The translations under genes and the position numbers were made by a program. A DNA stretch of 64,000 bases. It comes from Tribonema minus. Lineage: Eukaryota > Sar > Xanthophyceae > Tribonematales > Tribonemataceae. Below, in pieces: positions 13,401 through 23,804 of this stretch. Within the stretch, counting starts at the first letter, position 1. Each line of letters starts with the position of its first letter. The DNA is taken from contig JAFCMP010000401.1 in NCBI GenBank assembly GCA_017506865.1, positions 806,001 to 870,000 on the forward strand, in the 5' to 3' direction. Under the pieces are notes generated by a model. It was given only the letters and a program-made list of their open reading frames with translations. It searched no databases and was not told where the DNA came from.

Positions 13401-16400
13401 GGCGCTCGTGACGAGGAGCGTCACCCGCACCTGCCGCGCCGCTGCCGCCTCCTCCAGCGCAGCGCTCAGCGCCGCCAGCTCGCGCTCCCTCTCCGCCAGC
13501 GCCGCCTGCGCCACGGAGCCGCGCCGTGCCAGCTGCGCTACCTTATCCTGCGCCTGCGCAATGAAGCTGGCATCTGGCGCCGCTGCTGCTGCTGCTGCAG
13601 CTGACGGCGGCGGCGGCGGCGGCGATGCGGGCGGTCCCTCAGCCGGTGCAGCCGCGGTATCTGAGCGCTGCTGTAGCGTGCTGTACGTGAAGAACGACGA
13701 CTGGTCCAGGGAGATGTCCTGCTGCTGCAGCAGCAGCGACGCCCTGCCGCGGCCGCGCCGCGAGGGCCCCGCCGCGTCGTAATCCGAATCGCCGCTGTCG
13801 CCGTCGCTCCCATCGCCGCGCAGCAGCGACATGGTCCTGTCGGGGTCATCGAACGCTTGCGCATGCACGCGCCCCGCTGCGGTGGCAGCGGCGACGGCGG
13901 CAGCAGCGGCGGCGGCAGTGCCGCCCGTCGCCGCCGCGCCCAGCTGCGCAAGTGCCGCCTCCAGCGCGTGCAGCAGCGCCGCCTGCTGCCGCGCCGCCGC
14001 CGCCGCGGCGCTGCGCGCAGCCGCGTCAGCGCTCCGCGCCGCACGGCGCGCGTCCTCAAGGCGCGCCAGCAGATCCTCGCACTCGCGCTTGAGCTGAGCG
14101 CTGTGGTCATCGGCGGCGGCGAGCGCTGCTGCGGTCTGCTCGAGGGAGTCCGCGGCGTCGGCGCCAACGGCCTCAAGCTCGGCGACGGCGCCGTTGAGCC
14201 GTGTCACGTCGGCCTGCGGCGGCAATGATCCGCCGGAGGTCAGCGCACCGTGCACGCATGCGCTGTGCTGCGGGCACTGACACTGTGCATGCGCGCACAC
14301 ACTGCTTGGAGTACAATAGTCTGTCGGTATCCATAGAGTATGATCGCACAGGGCACGAGATGGCATATGTGCGCGGCATCCACCTCTCCCTGCGGCGGAG
14401 AACTGCGTCACTGTACCCAATCTGTACCCTCGCCCTCATCCTAGCCCTTCATATACAACACCTGCACGCACGTTACCCCCCCCCCAACCACCTGCCGGAT
14501 CAAAACCAACTCAACAAATCGCAGCGCAGCAACCAGAGACGTGCAGCAAGCACCCACCTGCGCCAGCTCGAGGTCGTTCTTCAGCTGCTCCTCGCGCGCC
14601 GCTGCGGCGCGCGCCGCAGCCTGCGCCGCCGCCTCCGCTTTGTGGCGCTGCTCAGCCTCCGCCGCCTCCGCCTCCGCGCACGCCGCCTCCGCGTCAGCGA
14701 GCCGCGCCAGCGCGTCCTGCAGCTCCTGCTCTGCCTCCGCGCGCTTCGCCTGCGCATGCACACGCAGTAAGTGTGACGATGTGGTGATGAGCAGCAGCGC
14801 CCTTGTCCTGTTGAGCACTGTTGCATTTGCCTGCGAAGTGAGTGTCGCGATGTGATAGTGCGCAGCAGAGCGAGCGCCCTCGTCCTGTTGAGCACCGCTG
14901 CATATGCTGAGCACTGCTGTATATGCCTTGTCGTGCGCGCCACTCTGTGCTGACGCCAGCGCTGCCATTTCGCGCCCGCCGTGACTCTCGCGTACCCCCC
15001 ACGGATGCTGCCTGCAGTTGTGGTCCTTGAGAATACCCTGATTCTCGCAAAGCACCTTCATAATACAGTACCCTCAACCAGCGAACTTCTGAGCATTTGG
15101 TGGCCCGCAATGGCCTCTGAAATTTAGTAATTCGAAACAGCGTACCCAAATGACCGCTGAAATACAGCTCTTTCAGCCAGCGTGCTCCTTCAGAAGAATA
15201 TGGTCGCCCACAAAGACACCGAATGACGCGTGCGTCGCGCGCCGCACCTGCTCCAGCTCTAGATCATCCCGCGCCTGCGCCATGAGCGCTTCCACCCTGT
15301 CGAGCGTCGCCGCGTTCGCCTCGTCGCGCGCCGACAGCTTGCGCGCCAGCGCCGCGGCACGCTCCTCCGCGTCCTCCGCCGACGCCCACGCCTCAGCGAG
15401 TGCCGCGCTCGCGCCGGTCTGCGGCGCCGTGTTGCGGCGTCCGGATGTGGTGACGCTCAGCGAGGCGGAGCTGCGCCGCAGCGACGCGCCTGGCACGCGA
15501 GGAGAGGAGGAGGTGGCGCGGTTGGTACGATGCAGCGTGCGCTCGTGCGCGTGGCGTGGGCCGCAACACGAGCCCCACTCCTGCAAGTTTTAAGTCTTGG
15601 GTGCCGATTGCGACGGCACTATTTCGCAGCGACGGCGCCATGTGCACGCAGTTTGTGCTCGGGCAGGCGGCGGCAGCGGCCGCGGCGGCGGCGGCAGCAC
15701 GACGTGTTGCGGCGGCTGTGGCGGGCAATGCACAGCGACGCCGTAGTGCTACACCTGGAATGCACTATGTGGCGCTCTCAATGCGCGCCCTGTGTGTAAT
15801 TGTCGATATGAAACGTGCACACGGACGGCTCGCGCGGCGCCACAAGATGACTGGCCTCGTGAGTGTTGACATGAGAGCTAAGCCGTGCGGGCATGAGTGG
15901 CATAGACTACAAAGTCTCACAATGACGGCCGGACCACAAACCAGAAACTATGAGAGTGCCTGCTGTGATTCCCCACATGCCTCAACGCACACGCCCAGCC
16001 GCCGTCATGCTCCAAATGCTGCTTCAGCATCAATCGCAAAGCGTTCAGCTCCGCCGGCTCAACCTTTGCAGCGCTTAAAACGCGTCCGATACCTCTAGCA
16101 GCATCCCCTGCAGTGCTCGCAACGCGTCCAATACATACCTCTCGCAGCGTCCCTGTCCAACTCAGCTGCGCGCGTTGCGCCGCGCGCCGCGGCGGCCGCC
16201 TTTTCCGCCTCCCCCAGCGCCTCTGTCAGCTCGCGCCGCTCCGCCTCCAGCTCGCCAACGCGCCGCTGCGCAGCGGACACGCGCCGCTGCAGCATCTCCG
16301 CGCGCTCGCGCGCCGCCTGCGCATGCAGCCGCGGTGCACGTCAGGCCGCGCGCATGTGAAGCTGCACGCGCTGCTGAGCAGTGAGGTTGGAGCGCTGATA

Positions 16401-19400
16401 CTGGTGCAAGAGCCCACGCTGGCGGGTCCGGGGGCACGTGTTTGGGCCCCGTAGTGCCACGTACGACGCGAGAGCATATGTGTTGCCAGGTGCATGTGAC
16501 GATGCGTCGCAGAGCATTGGCGCCGCAGCAGCATCGTCACTGTCACTGGGACCAGCCTGGGGCTCACCTCAGCCTCTGCCTCAAGGGCTGCGCCGCGCCG
16601 CCGCGCCTCCGCGCGCGCCTCCGCCAGATCGCGCCGCAGCGCCGCCGCCTCCACCTCGTGCGTCTCCTCCGCTTCAGTGAGCAGCGCACGCGAGCTGCGG
16701 CGCTCGCGCTCGCGCGCCGCCTGCGCAGCCGCCGCCTCCGCTGCCGCGCCTTCGCACGCCGCGGTCGCTCTCTCCGCCTCCGCCTTGGCCGCCGCCGCCG
16801 CCGCGCGCACCGCCGCTAGCTCCGCCGCCGCCGCTGCCGCCGCCGCCTCCGCGCCCGCCCGCGCCGCCGCCAGAGCTTCTTCCAGCTCGGCGATGCGCGT
16901 GCGCGCTTGGCTGATCGCTGCTGCCGCTGCTGCCGTGTCCTCTGAGTGGCCTTCCTGTTCCGTCAGCAGCGCTGACAGCTGCGCCTCGCGCTCGCGCGCC
17001 GCCGCCGCCTCCGCCGCCGCTGCCGCGGCCGTGCGCTGAGCGGCGGAGGCGGCGGCGGCGGCGCGCGCGCGCGCTCCGCGGCGAGCTCGCTGCGCAGCGT
17101 GGCCGCGTCATACTCGGCGACGCGCGCGGCGGCGGCGGCGGCGTCGCGCTTGTCCATCGTCGCCGCCAGCAGGTCCACGAGGGCGCCGTAGTGGTCCGCG
17201 GCGCGCTCCACTTCGTTGAGCACTGCCATCTCCTCCTCCTCCTCCTCCTCCTCGTCCGCGTCGCGCGAGGCGTTCAACAGCGTCGCGTTCAGATCGCCGC
17301 CGCCGCCGTCGCCGCCGCCGCACGCGCTGCGCAGCGCCACCGGGCTCAGCCGGCCGCCGTCGCCGATCGCCGCGTGCAGCTCCTCCGCGGTTACGTGAGC
17401 CAGCAGCAGCGACGACGCGCTGTGGCCGGCAGCGGCGCTGCCGTCTGCAGCGGCGCCGCCGCCGTCGTCCGCAGTGATGTCGGCGAGCAGCGTGAGGTAG
17501 CGCGAGGCGTCGTCGCGGCGCCGCCGCGCCGCCGCGGCGACGCCCGCGCGCAGGTGCGCATAGCGCGTCTCCGCGGCATCGGCGCGCGCGTGCAGCGCGG
17601 CCACGTCCGTGTCGATGCGCGCCTCGAGCTCCACGCTCTTGAAAACGGAGGCGTCGAGCTGCGCGGCGAGGCGCGCGTTGTCGTCGCGCAGCGCCGACAG
17701 CTCGCGCCGCGCATCCTGCCCGCTCTGCAGGCGCAACGCAGCGCAGGCGTCGTGTGAGCGCTTCTAGGTGTTGAACATATAGAGGAGTGGAGACGCTGCG
17801 CAGTGCGCAATGTCGAAAGCGCAGGCCCTGAACTGGGCGCCGGATGAGACAGCAGCGCTCAGAAGCTGCAGCCATGAGCATGCCCGGAGCTCCCGCGGGC
17901 AGTCAGGCAACTGGACTGCATGGCACAGGTAGGTCTAGCTGCACAGTACTTTGTGGACAACTGCACAGGTACCAGTGCGGATGCCGTTGCGCAAGAGTAT
18001 CAGCAGCGTGCTGGCGGGGACGGTTCAGCAACAGCCTCAAGAGCATGCAAGCATCACAGACACGGTCACCCTCCTGCTCATCTCAGCACCGCATGTTCGT
18101 GTCACAGCAGCGGGCACGTAGTTCATTGTTGGCGACATCAGCGCTTTAGTGCACTGGTCACTGCACAGCTATTGACGTCTGACCCAACTGACTTACGTAG
18201 AGCCGAGCATACTCTGCGCTGATCGCGAGCGCAGCGAGCACTTCCCCTCACCTGCAGCTCCTCCACAAGGTTCTTGAGCTCCGCGACGTCTGCCTGGCTC
18301 TGCCGCAGCTGCTCCGTGCGGTCGCACTCGGCGCGCCGCGCCGCCGCCGCCTGCGCCTGCAGTTTCCGCTCCCGCCGCTCTAGCTCCGCCACCCTGGCCT
18401 CGCGCTCCTGCTGCTGCCGCTGCTGCTGCTGCGCTGGCGCAGCCGCGCCATCAGCATCAATGCTGTCGTCCTCGTCGTCTGTGCGGCGGCGCGCTGCATG
18501 CGGAGCCGTCGCATGCGCAGCAGCCAGCTCAGCGCGCTCGGCGTCGCGCTCCGCCAGCGCGATCGCCAGCGCGTCGCGCGCTTCCGCCGCCTCGGCGCTT
18601 GCCGCCGCCGCCTCCGCCGCCGCCGCCGCGCACTGCGCCTCGAGCGCCGCCGCCCTCGCCTCGAGGTCCGCCGCCGCCGCCTTCGCCAGCAGCAGATCAG
18701 CGCTCAGTGCGTCGCGCTCCGCCGCCGCAGCAGCGAGCTGCGCCTTGGCTTCGCTGGCGTCGCTGTACACATCTGCCAGCGCTGCCTCCGCGTGCTCCCG
18801 CTGCTCCTCGAGTGCTGCCGCCGCCGCCGCCGCAGCCGCCGCTGCTGCCTCCACTGCCGCGGCGCGCTCGACCTGCGCGGCGTCGCGCTCGTTGATTGCT
18901 GCCGCACAGTTTTCAGTCGCCGCGGCGGCCTCTGCGCGCAGCTCCGCCATCGCTGCCTCCGTTGCCGAGTGCTGCTGTGTGAGCGCCGCCAGCGCTGCCT
19001 TGGCGTCGCTCGCTGCTGCCTGCGCCGCCGCCAGCTCATGGCGCACTTCAGCAAGTTCGCCCGCAACCGTCTCACGGCAATTGGTGGCCGCCAACGCCTC
19101 CGCACGTGCAGCCGCCAGCGCCGCCTCCATGCCCGCCCTCCGGTCCTCCATCGCCGCTGATTCTGCTGCCGTCTCATCCTTCGCCGCTGCAGCGGCTCGT
19201 GCAGCGGCAAGCTCCAACCGCGCAGCATCGTGCTCGCGCATTAAGGCGGCGAGGCTCTCCTTCGCCTCTGCAGCTTCTGCTTGAGCTGATATGAGTGCCA
19301 CCTCTGCGACTGCGGCCCTCTGCTCGAGCGCTGCTGCTGTGACAGCAGCTGCTGCGGATGCATCAGCAAGAGCCGCCGCCTGTGCCGCCTCTGCATCCCG

Positions 19401-21113
19401 GCGCTGCTGCTGCAGCACTGCGGCTGCCTCCTCCCGCACTGCCGCCAACTGTGCAGCCGCCGCTGCTGCCTCGGCCGCCGCCGCCACTGCTGCCTCCTCC
19501 GCCTGCGCGCGCTTCCTTGCCGCCGCTGCAGCCTCTGTCCGCGCCGCCACCAGCTCCGCTGCGGCTGCCGCGCGCTGCTTGTCCAGCGCCTGCGCCGTAT
19601 TGGCGCGCGTCGCCGCCGCCTCTGACGCGGTGTCAGCAGCTTGGCGCGCCTCTGCCGCCTCCGTGCACAGTCGCTGAATCTCAACCTGAAGTGCCTCGCG
19701 CTCGCTGTGTGCCTGCGCTTCGGCCTCGTCAAGCCGCACGCGGAGCGCCGTGATGGCGGCATCGCGCTCCGTCAGCTCGTCCTGCAGCGACTGCCGCGCG
19801 CGCCGCCCTGCGCCCTCCGCGGCGGCGCGCGCCGCCGCCAGCGCCTCCCGCGCCGCGGCCGCCTCCCCTTCCGCCGCCTCCCGCGCTGTGACTGCCTCTT
19901 CTGCTGCCACATGCGCTGCCGCCGCCTGCGCCTGCGCCGCCGCCATGGCAACGTCTGCCACCGCCGCTGCTTGCGCATGGGCAGCCTGTACTTTCGCGTC
20001 GGTCGCCGCCGCCGCCTTTGCTGCGGCCGTGTGCAAGGCTGCGGCGAGCTGCTGCTCGTGCTCCTGCGTGAGCGCTGCCATTGTGTCATCGCAGCGCTGC
20101 TGCAGGGCGGCACGATCGCACTGCGCAGCTGTCTCCAATGCTGCCCGCTCCGCTGCCCACTTCCCCTCAGCGTCTGCAAGCACGGACTGCTGTCTGGCGA
20201 CTTCCCGATCGAGCTCGCTTACGCGCTCTGCCGCGGCGTGCGCCGCCGCCAGAGCCTCCCGCAGCGCCGCCGCCGCCGCCGCCGCCGCCGCGCCGTCCTC
20301 AGCCGTCTCCCTCGCCGCCGCGGCGGCGGCGCCTGCTGCGAGGGCCTCCTGCAGCGCCGCCTTGTCAGCGCTCAGCTCCTGCAGCTGCTGTGCGAGCTCG
20401 TCGGCGCGCCGCTCGCGCGCCATGAGCGCGTCCTCGAGGTCGCATACGCGGCCGGCGTCGCCGCGCAGCGCGGCGTCGAGCTCCGCGCGCGTGCGCGCCG
20501 CCGCGGCGAGCTGCGCCGCGGCCTCCTTGGTCTTGCCCTCAAGCGCGCGCTTGAGGGTGGCGGTCTGGCGCTCGTGCTGCCACGCGGCGGTCTGCAGGCT
20601 CAGCAGCGCGTCGGACTGCGCGCGCAGCATGTCCAGGCACGGCGTGCGGTGGCCCACCCTGGTCCAGGGGATGGAGGCGTTGGCCGCCATCGCCGCCGCG
20701 ACGCACCGCTCCTGCGTGCTGACGATGACATCGTGGAGGGCCTTGAGCTCGACCGCGGCGAGCCCTCGCTCCTCCTGCTGGGCTGAGATGTCCTGATTCG
20801 CAGCCTTGAGTTGTTCCTGCACATGACGTAGCTCCTTATAGAGTTCGCTCACGTTGTGGTGAGCCTCCTCGCCCTGCTGCTGCTGCACGGCGGCGGCAGT
20901 GCGATCCTTCAGGTCCTGCAGAGCTTGCTGAGCTGCCAGCAGCTGAGCGATGAGATCAGCCTCACGCTGGCGGCAAGCCCTGACCTCATGGCTCAGACGC
21001 TCCGTTGCTGCAACCTCGCCTTCGAGCCTGGCATTAGCGCAGCGTTCCTCCTCCACGCTAGCGAGCAAAGCGTCCAGTTGCGCCTCACCAACTGCCTCTT
21101 TTTCTTCAGCCAT
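32..21113 (-). CDS. Giant Ala-rich coiled-coil protein with Sfi1-like repeats (3' part off left edge)
   Basis: Exons in transcript order: 21113-18252, 17724-16568, 16316-16139, 15489-15248, 14749-14558, 14213-13431, 12982-12620, 12309-12035, 11694-11379, 10802-10554, 10280-10026, 9592-8867, 8444-8322, 7860-7735, 7273-7190, 6679-6560, 6223-5903, 5317-5135, 4437-4207, 3738-3496, 2990-2601, 2200-1970, 1433-32. All donors are GT and acceptors AG, and phases agree at every junction except for one missing base in exon 2. The joined frame is about 3,684 codons and is still open at the left edge. The protein is almost entirely heptad-like helix rich in Ala, Glu, Arg and Gln, with Gly/Ser-rich linkers in exons 6, 12 and 23 and tryptophan repeats in exons 21 and 23. 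The ATG at 21113 has A at -3 and G at +4. This composition suggests a structural or cytoskeletal role (centrosome, rootlet, golgin or spindle-pole type), but no enzymatic domain is visible. Gene extent is firmer than function. Confidence 0.8.
2601..2990 (-). CDS. Coiled-coil gene exon 21 with Sfi1-like tryptophan repeats
   Basis: This 130-codon exon starts LEAAQRSTCLARTAA and ends DAAAQLE. It holds three matches to the Sfi1-type pattern of an aliphatic helix ending in W-R: LRATLHRWRCAA, LQRCLHAWRTRTA and ARAALAAWRGVAA, about 33-43 residues apart. In Sfi1 such repeats bind centrin along a filament at spindle poles or basal bodies. The resemblance is by pattern only. Confidence 0.6.
5829..5856. 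repeat. Interstitial telomere-type array (CCCTAA)n
   Basis: Four near-perfect CCCTAA units in the intron below exon 17 of the coiled-coil gene. Confidence 0.85.
6199..6470 (-). repeat. Two tandem copies of an exon 5' edge (coiled-coil exon 17)
   Basis: The 5' edge of exon 6223-5903 with its acceptor and intron (GGCGGCGCGCGTCTGCGGCGG ... GCCTGCGGTGACTGCG) is repeated upstream, offset 159 bp (anchors 6221 and 6380). Confidence 0.75.
7786..8300 (-). repeat. Four tandem copies of an exon 5' edge (coiled-coil exon 14)
   Basis: Anchors CGCCGCCTGATG at 7855, 7981 and 8101, and a diverged CCGCCTAATG at about 8218, period about 120 bp. Each unit holds the acceptor edge of exon 7860-7735 plus intron (ATGCACTACTT..A..ATGGCA). 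Confidence 0.8.
8867..9592 (-). CDS. Coiled-coil gene exon 12 with Gly/Ser-rich disordered insert
   Basis: This 242-codon exon runs from SLREQLSQARTAAA to AQVDDAQ. About 100 residues of coiled coil are followed by a Gly-rich, Arg/Ser-rich segment (RQRRSLGAPRQASSPALLR, YWRRASMPSAFASPLRW), a second glycine run, and a short C-terminal helix. The two poly-Gly blocks come from GGC/GCC repeats. Confidence 0.8.
9955..10012. repeat. Interstitial telomere-type array, degenerate CCCTAA
   Basis: CCTAACCCTACCCCAACCC and following variants directly beside exon 11 of the coiled-coil gene. Confidence 0.8.
10026..10280 (-). CDS. Coiled-coil gene exon 11
   Basis: This 85-codon exon reads DRTQQLETAQDDLQEAERAA to LAGARAESE. 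It is preceded by a long C run on the coding strand and GCGCAG, and is followed by GTGAGG. Both ends are phase 0. The frame contains no convenient start codon, so a simple ORF search would miss it; it was found from phase continuity between exons 10 and 12. Confidence 0.8.
13431..14213 (-). CDS. Coiled-coil gene exon 6 with Ser/Asp-rich linker
   Basis: This 261-codon exon (ADVTRLNGAVAELEAV ... EEAAAARQ) has phase 0 at both ends. The coil is interrupted by an acidic, serine-rich stretch (GDGSDGDSGDSDYDAAGPSR), then an aromatic patch (SSFFTYSTLQQR) and a proline run. This break could be a hinge or a phosphorylation site cluster; that is inference. Confidence 0.8.
15248..15489 (-). CDS. Coiled-coil gene exon 4
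   Basis: Exon 3 ends in phase 1. The pyrimidine-rich acceptor ending GTGCCAG at 15490 is the one that restores frame, giving GASLRRSSASLSVTTSGRR, a Ser/Arg-rich linker followed by coiled coil that ends DDLELEQ. The apparent acceptor at 15581 would leave the frame broken and was not used. Confidence 0.7.
16085..16160 (-). repeat. Short tandem copy of an exon 3' edge (coiled-coil exon 3)
   Basis: AACGCGTCCAATACATACCTCTCGCAGC at the true donor is repeated about 48 bp downstream as ACGCGTCCGATACCTCTAGCAGC, so the donor itself is duplicated. Confidence 0.65.
16568..17724 (-). CDS. Coiled-coil gene exon 2 with one-base frame break
   Basis: The exon starts SGQDARRELSAL, directly in phase with exon 1, and ends LEAEAE before a GTGAG donor. 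It holds a run of nine acidic residues (ADEEEEEEEEM). At about 17065-17080 the frame changes inside a GC dinucleotide run: the upstream reading ends LRSELAAERARA and the downstream reading resumes as an alanine run leading to AQRTAAAAAAEA. The exon is 1,157 bases; adding one base gives 1,158 and restores phase 0 at both ends. I read this as a missing base in the assembly or allele, not as an intron. Confidence 0.75.
18252..21113 (-). CDS. Coiled-coil gene exon 1 (start codon)
   Basis: This 954-codon first exon begins MAEEKEAVGEAQLDALL and runs without a stop to the donor after VEELQ. It is continuous alanine-rich coiled coil with regularly spaced Leu, Glu and Arg. The frame is open for another 74 codons upstream to 21335, so a longer N-terminus is possible, but the ATG at 21113 has the better initiation context. 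It is by far the longest exon of the gene. The alanine-rich plus-strand frames across it are antisense shadows. Confidence 0.85.
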
Positions 21114-21680
21114 GGTGCAAGCCGGTCGCAGCCCGCTTATGCTGCGCTCATGGCCGCTGGTTTCCAAGTGATGCCTGAACACGGCGAAGGGATGGCTCCA
21201 TGCAGGAGCTGCTGAAGGCCACAGTCGCCCTGCTGTGGTGCTCTCCCTCTTCAGAAGTTTGAACTTGGCGCCCCGTAGAACTTCCACTGTGTACATTGCA
21301 GAACGTGCTGTACTTGACGACAGAAGGTCAGGCAAGGCGAAGAGAGCAGCGTGTCACATACTGTCTGAAGCGCTCGTTGCAGGGCTTTTGCACCAGCGCG
21401 CCACCGTACGGCAGGCGCTGCCGCTGGCATTCAGATCAAGGAATCCACAGGCGACACAACTGGCACTTTCCGCTGGCGCTTGATCGCTGAAGCGGGAGAG
21501 GGATTATCTGAGTGGCCGCTGCTGCAGTGATTCGCAGGATTGAGTGGCGTAACAGCCGCCATGGCCGTGTAGCATGCATGTCTACCGCAACAAGCTGCCT
21601 CGGTGAGTCAATAATAGCAGCCTCAGGCAGTCAAGCTGCGGCAGGTAGAAGCGGCTGTCACGTTGGAGCTGCTTACGCCA
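21114..21680. promoter_or_regulatory. Divergent intergenic region between coiled-coil gene and SNF5-type gene
   Basis: About 567 bp separate the ATG at 21113 (minus) from the ATG at 21681 (plus), so both promoters and both 5' UTRs must lie here unless unseen upstream exons exist. I see no clear TATA box. A GTGAGT donor-like site at 21603 and CAG acceptors at about 21630 and 21644 leave room for a 5' UTR intron in the plus gene. Confidence 0.5.
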
Positions 21681-23804
21681 ATGGGGACGGAAGGCGCTCG
21701 TGCGTCAGTGACAGCGGCAGCATCATCAGCACCAGCCGGTGACACTGCTGCCTCATCAGAGCCTCCAGCAGCAGCAGCGGAGCCAGGGGATGCGCCTGCA
21801 ACCACCACCAACAACCTCACGTCACCAACGCCAACATCTGTACATTCACCGCCAACAGTGACCGAAACGGGCCACGAGCCCTGCGCAGCAACATCAGAGC
21901 CTGCAGTACCTGCCACCAATAACCACTTGCCGTCCGCCCACGGGCACTCGAAGGCATCCGCGGCATCAGCAGGCGAACCAGGTGCTGGCATGCCGCCACC
22001 AGGCTCGCAGCTAGAGGCGCAGCAGTCATCAGCAGATATTGAAGCAGCGCGGGCGGATGCTGCTGGTGATGCTCGGAGAGATGAGAAGGCGGTTGCAGAC
22101 GCTCAGCAGCAGGCAGACGGATCGACTGACGCGCATGCGCATCACATAGCCTCACATGCAACGGCAGCAGGCAGCGGCGCGGAGCAGCTCAGCGATGCTG
22201 CAGCACAACACGAGCTGCACGCGCTTGCGGCCGGCGCCTCGACATCGGTTGGTCCTCCGAAGCAGGCTGCTACGGCATCACCAGCAGTCAATGGCGCAGG
22301 CTCCGAGCGCGGCCATCACGGAGCAGCAGCAGCCGCTGCGCCCAGCACAGCGGGCGCAGACGCAGCAGCACGCAGCGCAATGGACTCAACAGCATCGCCA
22401 CCAGCAACAGCAGCACCAACGGCCGCAGAGGCTATCGGCGCGGCGAGCCAGGCGGTGGGCTCTTTTGAGGGGGGTGCTGGGCAACCATCAGCGGTGGGGA
22501 TGAGGGAGATGAGCGCTGCTGCTGACCAGCCGTCACAGCACGGAAATGACGCAGGCGCAGTTGCGGGCGGCGCTCTTGATGGTGAGCGAGGTGCAGCAGC
22601 AGCGGCGGCGGCAGCAGCAGCGGCAGCAGCAGCGGCGGAAGGCGACGCTGCGCCTGCCATCGCACCGCAACCAGCTGCCGTGGACGCTGCTGCACCAGAG
22701 CGAGTGGGTGAGGCACCAGCGCCAGCAGGCGTTATCGCTGCTGTTAGCGGCGCACCAGCTGGATCAGGCGCTGCAGCGTCAGACGCAGCAGCTAGCAGCA
22801 GCAGCGCCAGGCTGGCAGACGCTGAACAGCCACCGCCTGTTGCTGCACACGGCGGTGAGGGCGTCGCGGCGACTGTCAGAAGCGATGCGGAGGAGGCGGC
22901 GGTGGCAGCGATGCGCGCAATGCTGGGTGCCATCGAAACGCAGAACGTCGCGGCAGACGGCAACGCCATCGCAGCAGCAGCGCAGTTGCAGTTGGCCGGT
23001 AGCGGCGGCGGCGACGCCAGTGCAGTGGCCACAGGGACCGAGCGTACGCCATATTCCAGTGGTGGAGGCGGCCCAGATGCGCCCGTGCCGGTGGACATCG
23101 CTCCAGCAGATACGTCCTTGGCTACAGGGGGTGCGATACATGCGCACAGCGTTGGCGCCGCCGCGGCGGGCAACGGTGGCACACCACTGGCCGCACCTGC
23201 AGGCGGAGGCGATTCTAGCGCAGCAGCAGCACCACCGCTACCGCCGCTCGCAGAGCCCTCTGGTGATGTAGCAGCAGTTCCAGCAGCAAATGGAGTCATC
23301 GCTCAACAACAGCAGGCGGACATGGACATGACTTCTGCTGAGGCGCCGCAGCCCAGCGCGCCGGCAGCGGCCGAAGCTGCCATCACCGCGCCGCCAGCAC
23401 AGGCTCTGCCGCCAGCCGCGCCGCCCGCTGTGCAGCAGCGCGCAGCACCTGACGAGGAGCCAGACGTATACGACCCGTACACGCCGCTCGAAGACGACGA
23501 GAGCGCTGCCGCGGCAGCGGCGGAGGCGGAGGCGCCGGCGGCGGCAGCGCGTGCCGCCACTTGCGCGGCGCTGGCGCCGCCGCGCGCCGCGGCGCAGCTC
23601 GTCCTGAGCGGCGCGCCGCGCGCGGCGCTGCTGCCCGTGCGCATCGACCTGCGCTCGGAGGGCGGCCTGCGCTACGTGGACTCGCTGTTGTGGGACGCAG
23701 CGGACGCGGCGCTGTCGCCGGAGGCGTTCGCGGCGGCGACGGCGGCGGACCTGGCGCTGCCGCGCAAGCTGGAGGCGCCGCTGGCGCGCGCGATCCGCGC
23801 GCAG
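21681..23804 (+). CDS. SNF5: SNF5-type gene exon 1: low-complexity N-terminus plus SNF5 repeat 1
   Basis: This 708-codon exon begins MGTEGARASVTAAASSAP. The first 640 or so residues are Ala, Gly, Ser, Pro and Gln rich, with a 15-residue alanine run near 22610, and look disordered. An acidic stretch (DEEPDVYDPYTPLEDDES) precedes SNF5 repeat 1. The frame is open upstream back to about 21618 but has only a TTG at 21663, so the ATG at 21681 is the likely start. The donor is GTGGGC at 23805. Confidence 0.8.

Noticed and set aside
15490-15580. Acceptor at 15581 for coiled-coil exon 4
   Set aside because: It would put exon 4 out of frame with exon 3; the acceptor at 15490 restores the frame exactly.
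18274-20796. Several long plus-strand frames across the first coiled-coil exon
   Set aside because: Shadows of the 954-codon minus-strand exon; they have no splice or start context of their own.
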